Shown here: piece after piece, positions 15,397 through 23,264 of the stretch
Numbering within the stretch: the first letter of the stretch is position 1
Layout: each line of letters starts with the position of its first letter
Assembly (NCBI RefSeq): GCF_015773195.1
Contig: NZ_JADWYK010000001.1
Location: 434,001-498,000 of the forward strand
From: Hymenobacter guriensis
GTDB lineage: Bacteria; Bacteroidota; Bacteroidia; Cytophagales; Hymenobacteraceae
Direction: 5' to 3'
Length of the DNA stretch: 64,000 nt
Translations under genes and position numbers: made by a program
Notes under the pieces: model-generated
Databases searched by the model: none
What the model was told of the DNA's origin: nothing
What the model saw: the letters and a program-made list of their open reading frames with translations, nothing else

Positions 15397-16350
15397 TTAC
15401 GCGGGCAGCGAGTCGGTTTCGGGCACGTAGTCGGGATGGGTTTCGCGCACGCGCCGGATAAAGATTTCGTTGATGCTCGGAATCTGCTCCCGGAAGGCCT
15501 GCACCTCCACCTGTCCCGCCCCGATGAGGTAGCGCAGCAGGTCGTTGGGCTTGGCACCAGCGTGCAGCTTTACCAAGACGCGGAAGTGCTCATTTTCGCG
15601 CTTCGACTGCTCCAACTCCTCAAAATCGGGATGCGTAATCATCAAGTGGCCGCGGCCTTCCACCTCGTAGATCTGGCTGCGGTAGGCGTTGCGCACGTCG
15701 CTCACGCGGCCGTCCAGTACTTTCTGGGAGCGGTTGATGAGGGCAATATGGTCGCACATTTCCTCCACCGACTCCATGCGGTGCGTGGAGAAAATGATGC
15801 TGGTACCCTCGCTGCGCAGGCGCAGGATTTCGTCCTTGAGCAGGTTGGCGTTGATGGGGTCGAAGCCCGAGAACGGTTCGTCGAGAATGAGCAGCGCCGG
15901 GTCGTGCAGCACGGTAGCAATAAACTGCACCTTCTGCTGCATGCCCTTGCTGAGGTCCTCCACGTTCTTATCGGCCCAGGTCTTGATGTCGAACCGCTCC
16001 AGCCACTTCTTGATTTTGGTGGTGGCATCGGCCTTCGACAAGCCCTTGAGCTGGGCCAGGTAGAGCAGCTGCTCACCCACTTTCATCTTCTTGTAGAGGC
16101 CGCGCTCCTCAGGCAGGTAGCCAATCTGGCCGATGTGCGAGGGATTCAGCGGCTCCCCGCGAAACAGAATCTGGCCGCCGTCGGGGCCGGTAATCTGGGT
16201 GATGATGCGGATCAGGGAGGTTTTGCCGGCTCCGTTGGGGCCCAGCAGCCCGAAGATGGAGCCTTCGGGCACTTCCAGGCTCACACCGTCGAGGGCCGTG
16301 TGGTTGGCGTACTGCTTGCGTACGTCCTGAACTTGTAGAATTGGTTTCAC
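15397..16350 (-). CDS. ABC transporter ATP-binding protein (partner of the ABC-2 permease)
   Basis: 317 residues from GTG 16350; upstream codons in frame contain no credible start and are not protein-like. Walker A is GPNGAGKT (37-44), the signature is LSKGMQQ, Walker B LLILDEPFSG and the H-loop STHRME. The C-terminal about 90 residues form an extra domain typical of NatA/YhaQ-type ATPases. It energises the permease encoded directly downstream. Confidence 0.88.
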   Translation of the reverse strand: MKPILQVQDVRKQYANHTALDGVSLEVPEGSIFGLLGPNGAGKTSLIRIITQITGPDGGQILFRGEPLNPSHIGQIGYLPEERGLYKKMKVGEQLLYLAQLKGLSKADATTKIKKWLERFDIKTWADKNVEDLSKGMQQKVQFIATVLHDPALLILDEPFSGFDPINANLLKDEILRLRSEGTSIIFSTHRMESVEEMCDHIALINRSQKVLDGRVSDVRNAYRSQIYEVEGRGHLMITHPDFEELEQSKRENEHFRVLVKLHAGAKPNDLLRYLIGAGQVEVQAFREQIPSINEIFIRRVRETHPDYVPETDSLPA

Positions 16351-16491
16351 AGCGCAGAAAGGCAAAAGAGGTGAGGGTTGTGGCGTAATATTACAGGATA
16401 CGGGCGCAGACCGGGTAGAAATTCCAACCAAACGGTATTGCGGCGGGGTTGAACGGGCCGAAAACAACCCTGAACCGCAGGCCCGCACTGC

Positions 16492-17127
16492 TCATCGTTC
16501 CACGGTTTCCAGCTCGCGCAGCGTAGCTTCCAGCTGGTCGAGGTACCGGCCGTAGCGCTGCTGCTGCTGCCAACGCTCGTGGTAGAGAAGTCCAACAACC
16601 AGGGCTACCAATGCCAGGGCCAATGCCAGCGTCGGAACCCAGTCGATGGTGCCCGCCCGCAGGTTTGCCAGAATAACCGCCTGCTGGCTGTACACCACCG
16701 TCAGCACTATTGTCGTCAGGAACGCCATACCACCGTATCCCTTGTTCCGCATCAGCGTCCGCAGCTGCCGGATCGACTGCCGGATGTGGCCGTAGGTGCT
16801 ACCGTCACCCACCTGTAGCTGCCGGATAATTTTGCGCTGCCGGTAGGCATACCACGATATAAAGAGAATCATCAGGGCCACTACCACATCCAGCAGCACC
16901 AGCGTGTTGCCTTGAAAGTGTCGGCGGCTCAGGTTCGTGAAATTGGCCACGTTGAAGATGATGACCATCAGCACCAGGCGCTGTTCGCGGCGCGCATGGC
17001 GCGTCATCTCACTCAGGGGGGTATCGGGTTGGGAGGCAAGCATGGCTTCTAGTTTTTGGTGAGTTAATGTCGGTTCGGAAGCGGCGGCGGGCTGCTGCCA
17101 GCGGCGGCGGAGGTCGTCAAGTTCCAT
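16492..17127 (-). CDS. membrane protein coupled to the ECF sigma factor, possible anti-sigma
   Basis: 211 residues. A cytoplasmic N-terminus (MELDDLRRRWQQ) is followed by paired helices at about 50-70 and 80-95, a charged loop, paired helices at about 130-150 and 163-183, and a basic helical tail. Its ATG (17127-17125) overlaps the TGA of the sigma gene by one base (TGATG), so translation is coupled. Genes in this position usually encode sigma regulators, but the classical zinc-binding anti-sigma motif H-x3-C-x2-C is absent. The role is therefore inferred from context only. Confidence 0.7.
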   Translation of the reverse strand: MELDDLRRRWQQPAAASEPTLTHQKLEAMLASQPDTPLSEMTRHARREQRLVLMVIIFNVANFTNLSRRHFQGNTLVLLDVVVALMILFISWYAYRQRKIIRQLQVGDGSTYGHIRQSIRQLRTLMRNKGYGGMAFLTTIVLTVVYSQQAVILANLRAGTIDWVPTLALALALVALVVGLLYHERWQQQQRYGRYLDQLEATLRELETVER

Positions 17128-17636
17128 CAGGCAAGTTGAGTCAGGAGGTGGCGGAGCTTATCCTGCACGCGGTGCATTTTCACGCGCACATTGTTCTGGG
17201 TGATGCCGAGGATATCGGCCATTTCCTCGTAGGTGCGCTCTTCCAGGTATAGCAGCACGAAAGCCCGCTCAACGTTGGAAAGATGCCCGATGGCGCGGTA
17301 GAGCTGGGCCAGGTCGTCGGCATCGGGCCCATCGGGCGGCGGGGCCGGCAGGTCCGGCGGAGCCGCCGCACCGAGGCGGTCAGGCACCGGCGCGCGGGTG
17401 CGGCGGCGCAGATCGGTAATAGCCACGTTTAGGGCTACGCGGTAGAGCCAGGTGCTTACTTTGGTGTCGGCGCGGACCTCATAGCGCGGCCAGGCCCGCC
17501 ACAGCTGCAGCACCATTTCCTGGTAGAGGTCCTGGCGGTCGTCGGCGTCGGGGCAGTACAGGCGCGCTACCCGCTGCAGCAGTGGCTGGTACTCGTTGAG
17601 CAGCTTGAGAAATTCCGGCGCCGGGGCAGCAGACAT
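17127..17636 (-). CDS. ECF-type RNA polymerase sigma factor
   Basis: 169 residues. Sigma-70 region 2 covers about 10-85 (DRQDLYQEMVLQLWRAWPRY, then TWLYRVALNVAITDLRRR), a Pro/Ala/Asp-rich linker 80-105, and region 4 covers about 110-165 with the helix-turn-helix TYEEMADILGITQNNVRVKMHR. It directs RNA polymerase to a regulon that cannot be named. It is coupled to the membrane protein downstream. A nested inverted repeat lies 73-206 bp upstream and could be part of its own control. Confidence 0.92.
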   Translation of the reverse strand: MSAAPAPEFLKLLNEYQPLLQRVARLYCPDADDRQDLYQEMVLQLWRAWPRYEVRADTKVSTWLYRVALNVAITDLRRRTRAPVPDRLGAAAPPDLPAPPPDGPDADDLAQLYRAIGHLSNVERAFVLLYLEERTYEEMADILGITQNNVRVKMHRVQDKLRHLLTQLA

Positions 17637-17708
17637 ACGGTAGGTAAGTTTGCTGCATATATCGGGGCTTTGGCGGCGGCATTACAGACCGCTGGACATT
17701 TTTTTTCA

Positions 17709-17842
17709 GCCTTGTCCTGGCTACACGTTGTACCCTATTCTGCAGGAAAATGTGAAATAAGGCACAAGCCTGGACCCTATTCAGAAATTTTTCCGGAATA
17801 GGGTACAAATCTGCTTGTATCTAGAAAGCAGCAGGACAAGGC
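17709..17842. repeat. nested inverted repeats upstream of the ECF sigma gene
   Basis: Outer arms GCCTTGTCCTG (17709-17719) and CAGGACAAGGC (17832-17842) enclose inner arms TTGTACCCTATTC (17728-17740) and GAATAGGGTACAA (17796-17808). A third ACCCTATTC (17774-17782) is a competing partner. The order and spacing of the arms is nearly symmetrical (8 and 23 bp between outer and inner). It could be a regulator site or the remnant of a small mobile element. Confidence 0.75.
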
Positions 17843-17993
17843 CCCGAAAAGTAAATGGCATGCTCTCATAAACTCTGCCTGATTAGGAATGCAACAAAGC
17901 AGTACAGATGCTTCGGCTGTGCGGACGCTAGATGAAGCATAACGGTTATTGTAGTATACCCGGTACCCTACATTCTGTTAGTTCCGGCACACG

Positions 17994-18030
17994 AAAAAGC
18001 CCGCCCTCCCCTATCAGGAAAGGCGGGCTT
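17994..18030 (-). terminator. terminator of dnaJ
   Basis: AAGCCCGCC (17997-18005) pairs with GGCGGGCTT (18022-18030). Read on the minus strand the stem ends in a T-run (A's at 17994-17998). It lies 63 bp past the dnaJ stop codon. Confidence 0.85.
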
Positions 18031-18092
18031 GAGAATAATCGTCCACAAAATCCGCGCACTCCGAAAAATCCGCCGGAATCCGTGGTTTTCAT

Positions 18093-19229
18093 CTACTGGA
18101 AATACTCCTTCACACGCTCGAAGAATCCCTTTTCGTTTTTGCCAGGGTTGGGTGTGAAGTTGCGGGCGTCGCGCAGCTTTTCGAGCAGCTCCCGCTCTTC
18201 GTTGGTCACGTTTTTGGGCGTCCACACACTGAGGTGGATCAGTTGGTCGCCGCGGCCGTAGCCGTTCAGGTCCTTGATGCCCTTGCCGCGCAGGCGCAGG
18301 ATTTTGCCCGGCTGGGTGCCCGGCTCCACCTTAATCTTCACTTTGCCTTCGATGGTGGGCACCTCCAGATTGGCACCCAGAGCTGCATCCACGAACGAAA
18401 TGTACTGCTCGAACATGATGTTGTTGCCGTCGCGCTTTAGCGTTTCGTGCGGCTCTTCCTCAATCTGAATGAGCAGATCGCCGGGCACACCACCGCGCTC
18501 CGGGAAGTTGCCTTTGCCGTTCATGCTCAGCTGCATGCCCTCGGCCACGCCCGCCGGAATGTTGATGGGAATAACTTCCTCGTGCAACTGGCGGCCTTCG
18601 CCGTGGCACACGTCGCACTTGCTAGTTACTACTTTGCCTTCGCCCTCGCAGGTGGGACAGGTAGAGGCACTTACCATCTGGCCCAGCATGGTTTGTACCA
18701 CGCGCTTCACCTGGCCCTGACCCTGGCAGGTCTGGCAGGTTTTGAGGTCGGTGCCGTTTTTGGCGCCGGTGCCGGCGCAGGTGTTGCAGGCTACGTAGCG
18801 CTTCACCTTGATTTTCTTCTCCACGCCATTGGCTACCTCTTCCAGGTCGAGCTTGAGCTTGATGCGCAGGTTGGAGCCTTTGCGCACGCGCCGCCCGCCC
18901 TGGCCACGGCCGCCCCCGAAGAAGCCCTCGAAGCCGCCGCCCCCGAATATGTCGCCGAACTGGGAGAAGATGTCCTCCATGTTGGGGCCGCCCCCGTTGC
19001 CGCCCATGCCCTGATGGCCGTACCGGTCGTAGCGGGCGCGCTTCTGCTCGTCGCTGAGTACCTCGTATGCCTCGGCCGCCTCCTTGAACTTGTCTTCGGC
19101 GGTGGGGTCGTCGGGGTTTTTATCGGGGTGATACTTGATGGCCACCTTGCGGTAAGCCTTCTTAATCTCGTCGCCCGAAGCGTTTTTGGCTACGCCCAGT
19201 ATTTCGTAAAAATCTCGCTTCGTTGCCAT
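18093..19229 (-). CDS. dnaJ: chaperone protein DnaJ
   Basis: 378 residues, type I DnaJ. The J domain (1-70) has the HPD motif in [11 protein letters not shown] Gly/Phe-rich region follows, then four CxxCxGxG zinc-binding repeats ([32 protein letters not shown]), then the substrate-binding C-terminal domain. It stimulates DnaK ATPase and delivers unfolded clients. grpE lies upstream on the same strand across a 96-bp repeat-filled spacer; dnaK is not in the window. No CIRCE element is seen. Confidence 0.97.
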   Translation of the reverse strand: MATKRDFYEILGVAKNASGDEIKKAYRKVAIKYHPDKNPDDPTAEDKFKEAAEAYEVLSDEQKRARYDRYGHQGMGGNGGGPNMEDIFSQFGDIFGGGGFEGFFGGGRGQGGRRVRKGSNLRIKLKLDLEEVANGVEKKIKVKRYVACNTCAGTGAKNGTDLKTCQTCQGQGQVKRVVQTMLGQMVSASTCPTCEGEGKVVTSKCDVCHGEGRQLHEEVIPINIPAGVAEGMQLSMNGKGNFPERGGVPGDLLIQIEEEPHETLKRDGNNIMFEQYISFVDAALGANLEVPTIEGKVKIKVEPGTQPGKILRLRGKGIKDLNGYGRGDQLIHLSVWTPKNVTNEERELLEKLRDARNFTPNPGKNEKGFFERVKEYFQ

Positions 19230-19325
19230 GTTCTCAGTACAGAGTATTATGTATTGAGTATTGAGTGAGGAGTTAGGCAGCTTAAAACGAGACGCATCTC
19301 ACTACCCAATACCTATTACTCAATA
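19230..19325. repeat. word-repeat inverted repeat between grpE and dnaJ (word GTATTGAGTA)
   Basis: The left arm (about 19237-19268) iterates AGTATT/TATTGAGTA; the right arm (about 19298-19327) is its imperfect complement, CTCACTACCCAATACC and TTACTCAATACT. The right arm runs into the grpE stop codon (19326-19328) and the left arm begins just 8 bp past the dnaJ start. Confidence 0.7.
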
Positions 19326-19901
19326 CTAGCTTCCCAGCACCACCTTGGCGTGGCGGATTACCCGGTCGCCGAGGGAGTAGCCTTTCTCCACCTCATCCAC
19401 GATTTTGCCTTTCAGGTCTTCCGAAGGAGCCGGAATCTGGGTTATGGCTTCGTGCAGTTCGGGGTCAAAATCACCACCCTTGGCTTCCATCGTCACTAGG
19501 CCTTTCTGGCTCAGGGTTTTCTGGAGCTTGTTGTAGATGATGTCTACGCTTTCGCGCACGGCGTTGGCGTCTTCGGTGTCCTTGGTATGGTGGCGGGCCC
19601 GGTCGAAGTCGTCGAGCACGGGCAGCAGCGCCACCATCAGTTCCTGATTGGCGGTTTTGAACAGGTCGGCGCGCTCCTTGGTGGTGCGGCGCTTGTAGTT
19701 CTCAAACTCGGCAGCCAGGCGCAGGTATTTATCTTTCAGGTCGGCCAGCTCAGCGTCGGTTTTGGAGCCGGTGGCATGGGGCGCACCCTCGGAGGCCGTA
19801 GCTTCGCCGGGACCGGTGGTTTCCTCGGTCATTTCGCCAGCTACGTGGTCGGCGTTGCCGGTCAGGTTGTCGTCTTGCGGCAGGTTTTGTTCGTCAGCCA
19901 T
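19326..19901 (-). CDS. grpE: nucleotide exchange factor GrpE
   Basis: 191 residues from ATG 19901. An earlier GTG- or ATG-type extension to 20030 is open but overlaps the neighbouring gene's spacer and is not GrpE-like. An acidic, disordered N-terminus (1-50) precedes the long dimerising coiled coil (LKDKYLRLAAEFENYKRRT) and the beta domain (ending RVIRHAKVVLGS). GrpE releases ADP from DnaK and senses temperature. It is probably co-transcribed with dnaJ. Confidence 0.95.
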   Translation of the reverse strand: MADEQNLPQDDNLTGNADHVAGEMTEETTGPGEATASEGAPHATGSKTDAELADLKDKYLRLAAEFENYKRRTTKERADLFKTANQELMVALLPVLDDFDRARHHTKDTEDANAVRESVDIIYNKLQKTLSQKGLVTMEAKGGDFDPELHEAITQIPAPSEDLKGKIVDEVEKGYSLGDRVIRHAKVVLGS

Positions 19902-20031
19902 TTTCGAAAAATATCGTCGGAAGGGGTTTTTCACGGGATTCGCCGTTGGGCACCCTGCGGGCGCAAGGAGTTTGCCAAAGGGGTTAGGGCTGCCAGTTTG
20001 GCACAGAGTCAAAGTGCTTTCCCCTTTCAAC

Positions 20032-20466
20032 TTAAAACTGGCTTTTCTGCTTTATACTACGGTTGTAATACCAACTCTTTAGGCGAAAAACCACTGTTGC
20101 GAATAACAGGGCAATCAATACCGCTGCGAAATATGGCCAATATCCCAGTTGGCGTACAGCGGCTACATTGTACTTCGTTTGAAGAATTATCGTCCACCAA
20201 ACACTCAACAGGCTATAACAGGTTAGCCAGCTAACCGCCGCATATTCAACCGCATTACTTTCACTCACAACATCCTTACGCAACTGTGAATACAATACAA
20301 ATGCAGGCAGGATTGGGAGTAAAAATGTACATAGTTTGTAAACAACGAAGAATAATGGCCATACTGGTTCCAGCGCAATTATGACATAGAATATGAACAA
20401 AAGTATAAAGCCGCTGAGTGGCCAAAGGATTGATAAAGCAATTAATACTTTCAACAGCGTCTTCAT
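20032..20466 (-). CDS. AT-rich polytopic membrane protein, unknown
   Basis: 144 residues, four predicted membrane helices (about 6-30, 40-60, 76-96, 108-128), basic C-terminus. The base composition is distinctly AT-rich against obgE and grpE on either side. No family recognised. It resembles the orphan at 12696-13010 in composition and layout, though I see no clear sequence match. Its stop codon is 130 bp from the grpE start and it begins 14 bp after the obgE stop. Confidence 0.6.
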   Translation of the reverse strand: MKTLLKVLIALSILWPLSGFILLFIFYVIIALEPVWPLFFVVYKLCTFLLPILPAFVLYSQLRKDVVSESNAVEYAAVSWLTCYSLLSVWWTIILQTKYNVAAVRQLGYWPYFAAVLIALLFATVVFRLKSWYYNRSIKQKSQF

Positions 20467-20480
20467 CAGTTCACAGCTAT

Positions 20481-21473
20481 TTATTTGTGCAGCGTCTGCC
20501 AGATCAAGTCTTTTAGCTGTTGGATGTTCTTATTCGTGAGGCTGGAAATGAAGATGGTGGGGAGGTCGGTGGGCAGCGTGGCGCGGATTTCGGCTTCCAG
20601 CTCCTCGTCCAGCATGTCGGCTTTGGTAATGGCCAGCAGGCGCTGCTTGTCCAACAGTTCGGGGTTGAACTGCTGCAACTCACTTAGCAGCACCTGGTAT
20701 TCGGCGTTGATGTCGGGCGAGTCGCAGCTAATCATGAATAGCAGGATGGAGTTGCGCTCGATGTGACGCAGGAAGCGGTGGCCCAGCCCCCGCCCTTCGG
20801 CCGCGCCCTCAATGATGCCGGGAATATCGGCCATCACGAAGGACTTGTAGTCGCGGTAAGCCACCACGCCGAGGTTGGGCGTGAGCGTGGTGAAGGCGTA
20901 ATCGGCAATCTTGGGCTTGGCGGCCGATACCACGGAAAGCAGCGTGCTTTTGCCGGCGTTGGGAAAGCCCACGAGGCCTACGTCGGCCAGCAGCTTCAGC
21001 TCCAGAATCACCCACTCATCGATGCCCGGCTCGCCCGGCTGGGCGTACTGCGGGGCCTGGTTGGTGGCCGACTTGAAGTGGTCGTTGCCGAGGCCGCCCC
21101 GGCCGCCGGGCGTAAGGATGAGGCGCTGCCCGTCTTCGGTGATTTCGAGCTTCTTCTCCCCCGTTTCGGCGTCGCGGGCCACGGTACCCAACGGTACTTG
21201 AATGATGATGTCGTCGCCCTGGGCGCCGGTGCGCAGGTTTTCGCCGCCGTTTTCGCCGGGCTTGGCAATCAGGTGCTTCTGGTACTGCAGGTGCAGCAGC
21301 GTCCAGAGCTGGGAGCTGCCTTCCAGAATGATGTGGCCGCCCCGGCCCCCATCGCCACCATCAGGGCCACCATTGGGCAGGCCCTTGGCCCGGAAAAAGT
21401 GGTGCGAACCCGCCCCGCCTTTGCCCGAGCGGCAGTTAATTTTAACGTAGTCGATGAAGTTGTTGGAAGCCAC
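20481..21473 (-). CDS. obgE: GTPase Obg/CgtA
   Basis: 330 residues. The glycine-rich Obg fold covers 1-158 ([25 protein letters not shown] region). The GTPase domain has G1 GFPNAGKST, the G2 threonine within [10 protein letters not shown]3 DIPGIIEGA, and G4 TKAD. The C-terminal OCT domain of some family members is absent, as usual in Bacteroidota. ObgE binds the 50S subunit and acts in ribosome assembly and stringent control. adk is upstream on the same strand. Confidence 0.97.
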   Translation of the reverse strand: MASNNFIDYVKINCRSGKGGAGSHHFFRAKGLPNGGPDGGDGGRGGHIILEGSSQLWTLLHLQYQKHLIAKPGENGGENLRTGAQGDDIIIQVPLGTVARDAETGEKKLEITEDGQRLILTPGGRGGLGNDHFKSATNQAPQYAQPGEPGIDEWVILELKLLADVGLVGFPNAGKSTLLSVVSAAKPKIADYAFTTLTPNLGVVAYRDYKSFVMADIPGIIEGAAEGRGLGHRFLRHIERNSILLFMISCDSPDINAEYQVLLSELQQFNPELLDKQRLLAITKADMLDEELEAEIRATLPTDLPTIFISSLTNKNIQQLKDLIWQTLHK

Positions 21474-21479
21474 TTCGGT

Positions 21480-21644
21480 TGAATTAGGAATTAAGAATCA
21501 AGAATTGGATTGCTCTTCCTTCTTCTTCCTTAATCGGAGTTATTTAAAAAACAGCTGTCATCCTGAGCGCAACGAAAGATCTGAAAACACGGCCACGGTG
21601 CGGGCTTGCTTTACTCAGATCCTTCGCTGCGCTCAGGATGACAG
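21480..21644. repeat. two repeat elements between obgE and adk
   Basis: First, at about 21480-21508, the word GAATTA(A/G) is iterated (GAATTAGGAATTAAGAATC). Second, arms 21555-21584 and 21615-21644 form a 30-bp inverted repeat with 28 matches, beginning CTGTCATCCTGAGCGCA and ending at the GATCTGA boundary. From memory, the TCATCCTGAGCG(C)A(G)CGAAGGATCT unit is a dispersed repeat in several Bacteroidota genomes. Only one full copy is in this window. Confidence 0.85.
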
Positions 21645-21671
21645 ACAAATGCGCTGTTTACAGCGGCAAAG

Positions 21672-22295
21672 TTACGCTTTTACTTCGTCGGTAGCCTGGT
21701 GGCTGCTGGCCGGGGCGGCGGGCTGGTGCTGGTCGATGAGGCCGCAGATCTGCGCGAAGATGTCGTCGATGGCGCCAATGCCGTTGAGGGCGTGGAATTT
21801 TTGCTGCTGGGCGTAGTAGCCGGCTACCTGGGCCGTTTCGGTGTTGTACACCGTCACGCGCTTGCGGATTTTCTCCTCGTTCTGGTCGTCGGGGCGGCCG
21901 GAGGTTTTGCCGCGCTCCAGCAAACGTGTCACCAGCTCTTCCTCGGCTACTTCCAGCGCCACCATGCACGATACGTTGGTGTCGTGCTGGGCCAGCAGGG
22001 CATCGAGGCTTTCGGCCTGGGGCACTGTGCGCGGGAAGCCGTCGAAAATGAAGCCGGCCGCCTGCTTGTTGGCTTTCAGGGCCGAGTCAATCATGCCGAT
22101 TACCACCTCATCGGGCACCAGCAAGCCTTCATCCATGAGCTTTTTGGCGCGCAGGCCCAGCTCCGTGCCTTGCGCAATCTGGGCGCGCAGCAGGTCGCCG
22201 GTAGAGAGGTGCACCAGGTTGTAGCGGGCAATGAGTTTCTGGCTTTGCGTTCCTTTGCCGGCGCCGGGGGGGCCGAAGAGCACGATATTCAACAT
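21672..22295 (-). CDS. adk: adenylate kinase
   Basis: 207 residues. It catalyses ATP + AMP to 2 ADP in the cytosol. The P-loop is GPPGAGKGTQ (8-17); AMP-binding marks are STGDLLRA and DGFPRT; the lid contains GRPDDQNEEKIRKRV. The lid lacks the four zinc cysteines, so this is the short-lid, zinc-free form. A 15-residue Ala/Gln-rich tail ends the protein. hpt lies 108 bp upstream on the same strand. Confidence 0.96.
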   Translation of the reverse strand: MLNIVLFGPPGAGKGTQSQKLIARYNLVHLSTGDLLRAQIAQGTELGLRAKKLMDEGLLVPDEVVIGMIDSALKANKQAAGFIFDGFPRTVPQAESLDALLAQHDTNVSCMVALEVAEEELVTRLLERGKTSGRPDDQNEEKIRKRVTVYNTETAQVAGYYAQQQKFHALNGIGAIDDIFAQICGLIDQHQPAAPASSHQATDEVKA

Positions 22296-22403
22296 AGAGC
22301 GAGTGGTTTCGCGGGAAGGTAAACGTGGGCGGAGAGGAAAGATACTACTTCGCGGGCAAAGGCCGGTGTACGCAGTTCAATGGACTTTTGTCAGACCCCA
22401 ACG

Positions 22404-22943
22404 CTACACGACGGTGTACACATCGGGGTAATTGCGGCCGAGGCCGTCGTAGTCGAGGCCGTAACCCACGATGAAGTCGTTGGGTATTTCCCGGCCGATG
22501 TAGCGCAGGTCCAGCTCATGCTGCAGGCACTCGGGCTTCAGGAACAGCGTGGCGACTTCCAGGGAAGCCGGGGTTTGTGCTCCCAGCGTATCGAGCAGCA
22601 TGCGCATAGTGTGGCCGGTATCTACAATGTCTTCCAGCAGCACCACGTGGCGGTCCGTCAGGCTTTCATACAGGCCCATCACCTCCTGCACCTTGCCGGT
22701 GCTGCCGGTGCCTACGTAGGAGGCCACCCGGATAAAGGTGATTTCGCAGGGAATATGCAGCTGCTTGAGCAAATCGGCCGCAAACATGAACGAGCCATTG
22801 AGCACGGCGACAAACAGCGGCTGCTTGCCGGCGTAGTCCTGATTGAGGCGGGCGGCCAGCTCTCCAATGGAATCCTGGAGCTGCGCGGCCGACAAATAAG
22901 GAGCAAATTGTTTGTCGTGCAGCGTAATGGTGGGTGGCGTCAT
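22404..22943 (-). CDS. hpt: hypoxanthine phosphoribosyltransferase
   Basis: 179 residues from ATG 22943; an in-frame start at 22982 would add 13 residues overlapping the promoter box. It converts hypoxanthine or guanine with PRPP to IMP or GMP. The PRPP-binding loop is VVLLEDIVDTGHTM; the PPi loop region is LNGSFMFAADL; the purine-site segment is DFIVGYGLDYDGLGRNYPDV. Its co-location with adk puts two nucleotide-salvage steps side by side. A TACCTTTG box lies 36 bp upstream. Confidence 0.94.
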   Translation of the reverse strand: MTPPTITLHDKQFAPYLSAAQLQDSIGELAARLNQDYAGKQPLFVAVLNGSFMFAADLLKQLHIPCEITFIRVASYVGTGSTGKVQEVMGLYESLTDRHVVLLEDIVDTGHTMRMLLDTLGAQTPASLEVATLFLKPECLQHELDLRYIGREIPNDFIVGYGLDYDGLGRNYPDVYTVV

Positions 22944-22979
22944 TCGGCGCGGGGGTTGGTAGCGGGGCGAAAGCGAGGC

Positions 22980-22987
22980 CAAAGGTA
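22980..22987 (-). promoter_or_regulatory. -7 promoter box of hpt
   Basis: On the minus strand the sequence reads TACCTTTG, an exact TAnnTTTG match, 36 bp before the ATG at 22943. No clear -33 TTG at the usual spacing. Confidence 0.5.
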
Positions 22988-22995
22988 GCTTATCT

Positions 22996-23264
22996 GGTTG
23001 AATGTGCTTCGCTAATGTGCTAATGTGGGAAATGTGATTGAATGTGCAAATGTGGAGATTGAGTTATGGCGAGGCGCGACACCATCCCTCCTGGTAGGGC
23101 CCGGCTCCTTTTTAGCAGAAAGCCCCTGATGTCTGCACACCAGGGGCTTTCACATTTCAGGGCTTGGCACGGGGCTCAGGCCGCACAGCGTCGCGTGGCC
23201 CGCCAGAACGGCGTTTGGTCATTAACAGATCAGCACATTAGCGAATCGAAGCACATTCTCAACC
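22996..23264. repeat. spacer-length composite inverted repeat between hpt and hppA (word AATGTGCT)
   Basis: The left arm (22996-23021) reads GGTTGAATGTGCTTCGCTAATGTGCT and is followed by more AATGTG words to about 23055. The right arm (23232-23264) is its complement with small insertions and ends exactly at the hppA stop codon (23265-23267). Between the arms lie a GC-rich segment and a perfect hairpin. I see no gene in this 321-bp gap. Confidence 0.75.
23118..23151. terminator. hairpin downstream of hppA
   Basis: GAAAGCCCCTG (23118-23128) pairs exactly with CAGGGGCTTTC (23141-23151), with a 12-nt loop. No T-run follows on the minus strand, so it is terminator-like but not canonical. Confidence 0.45.

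Larger units (their letters stand above)
17637..18092. other. 456-bp spacer without a supported protein gene
   Basis: This stretch between the sigma gene and dnaJ is more AT-rich than its surroundings. It holds the nested inverted repeats (17709-17842) and the dnaJ terminator (17994-18030). Between them (17843-17990) I see no coding signal or RNA I can name. Confidence 0.6.

Noticed and set aside
22996..23264. CRISPR array or riboswitch before hpt or hppA
   Set aside because: The repeats are irregular inverted words without equal spacers; position is downstream of hppA, not in its leader.
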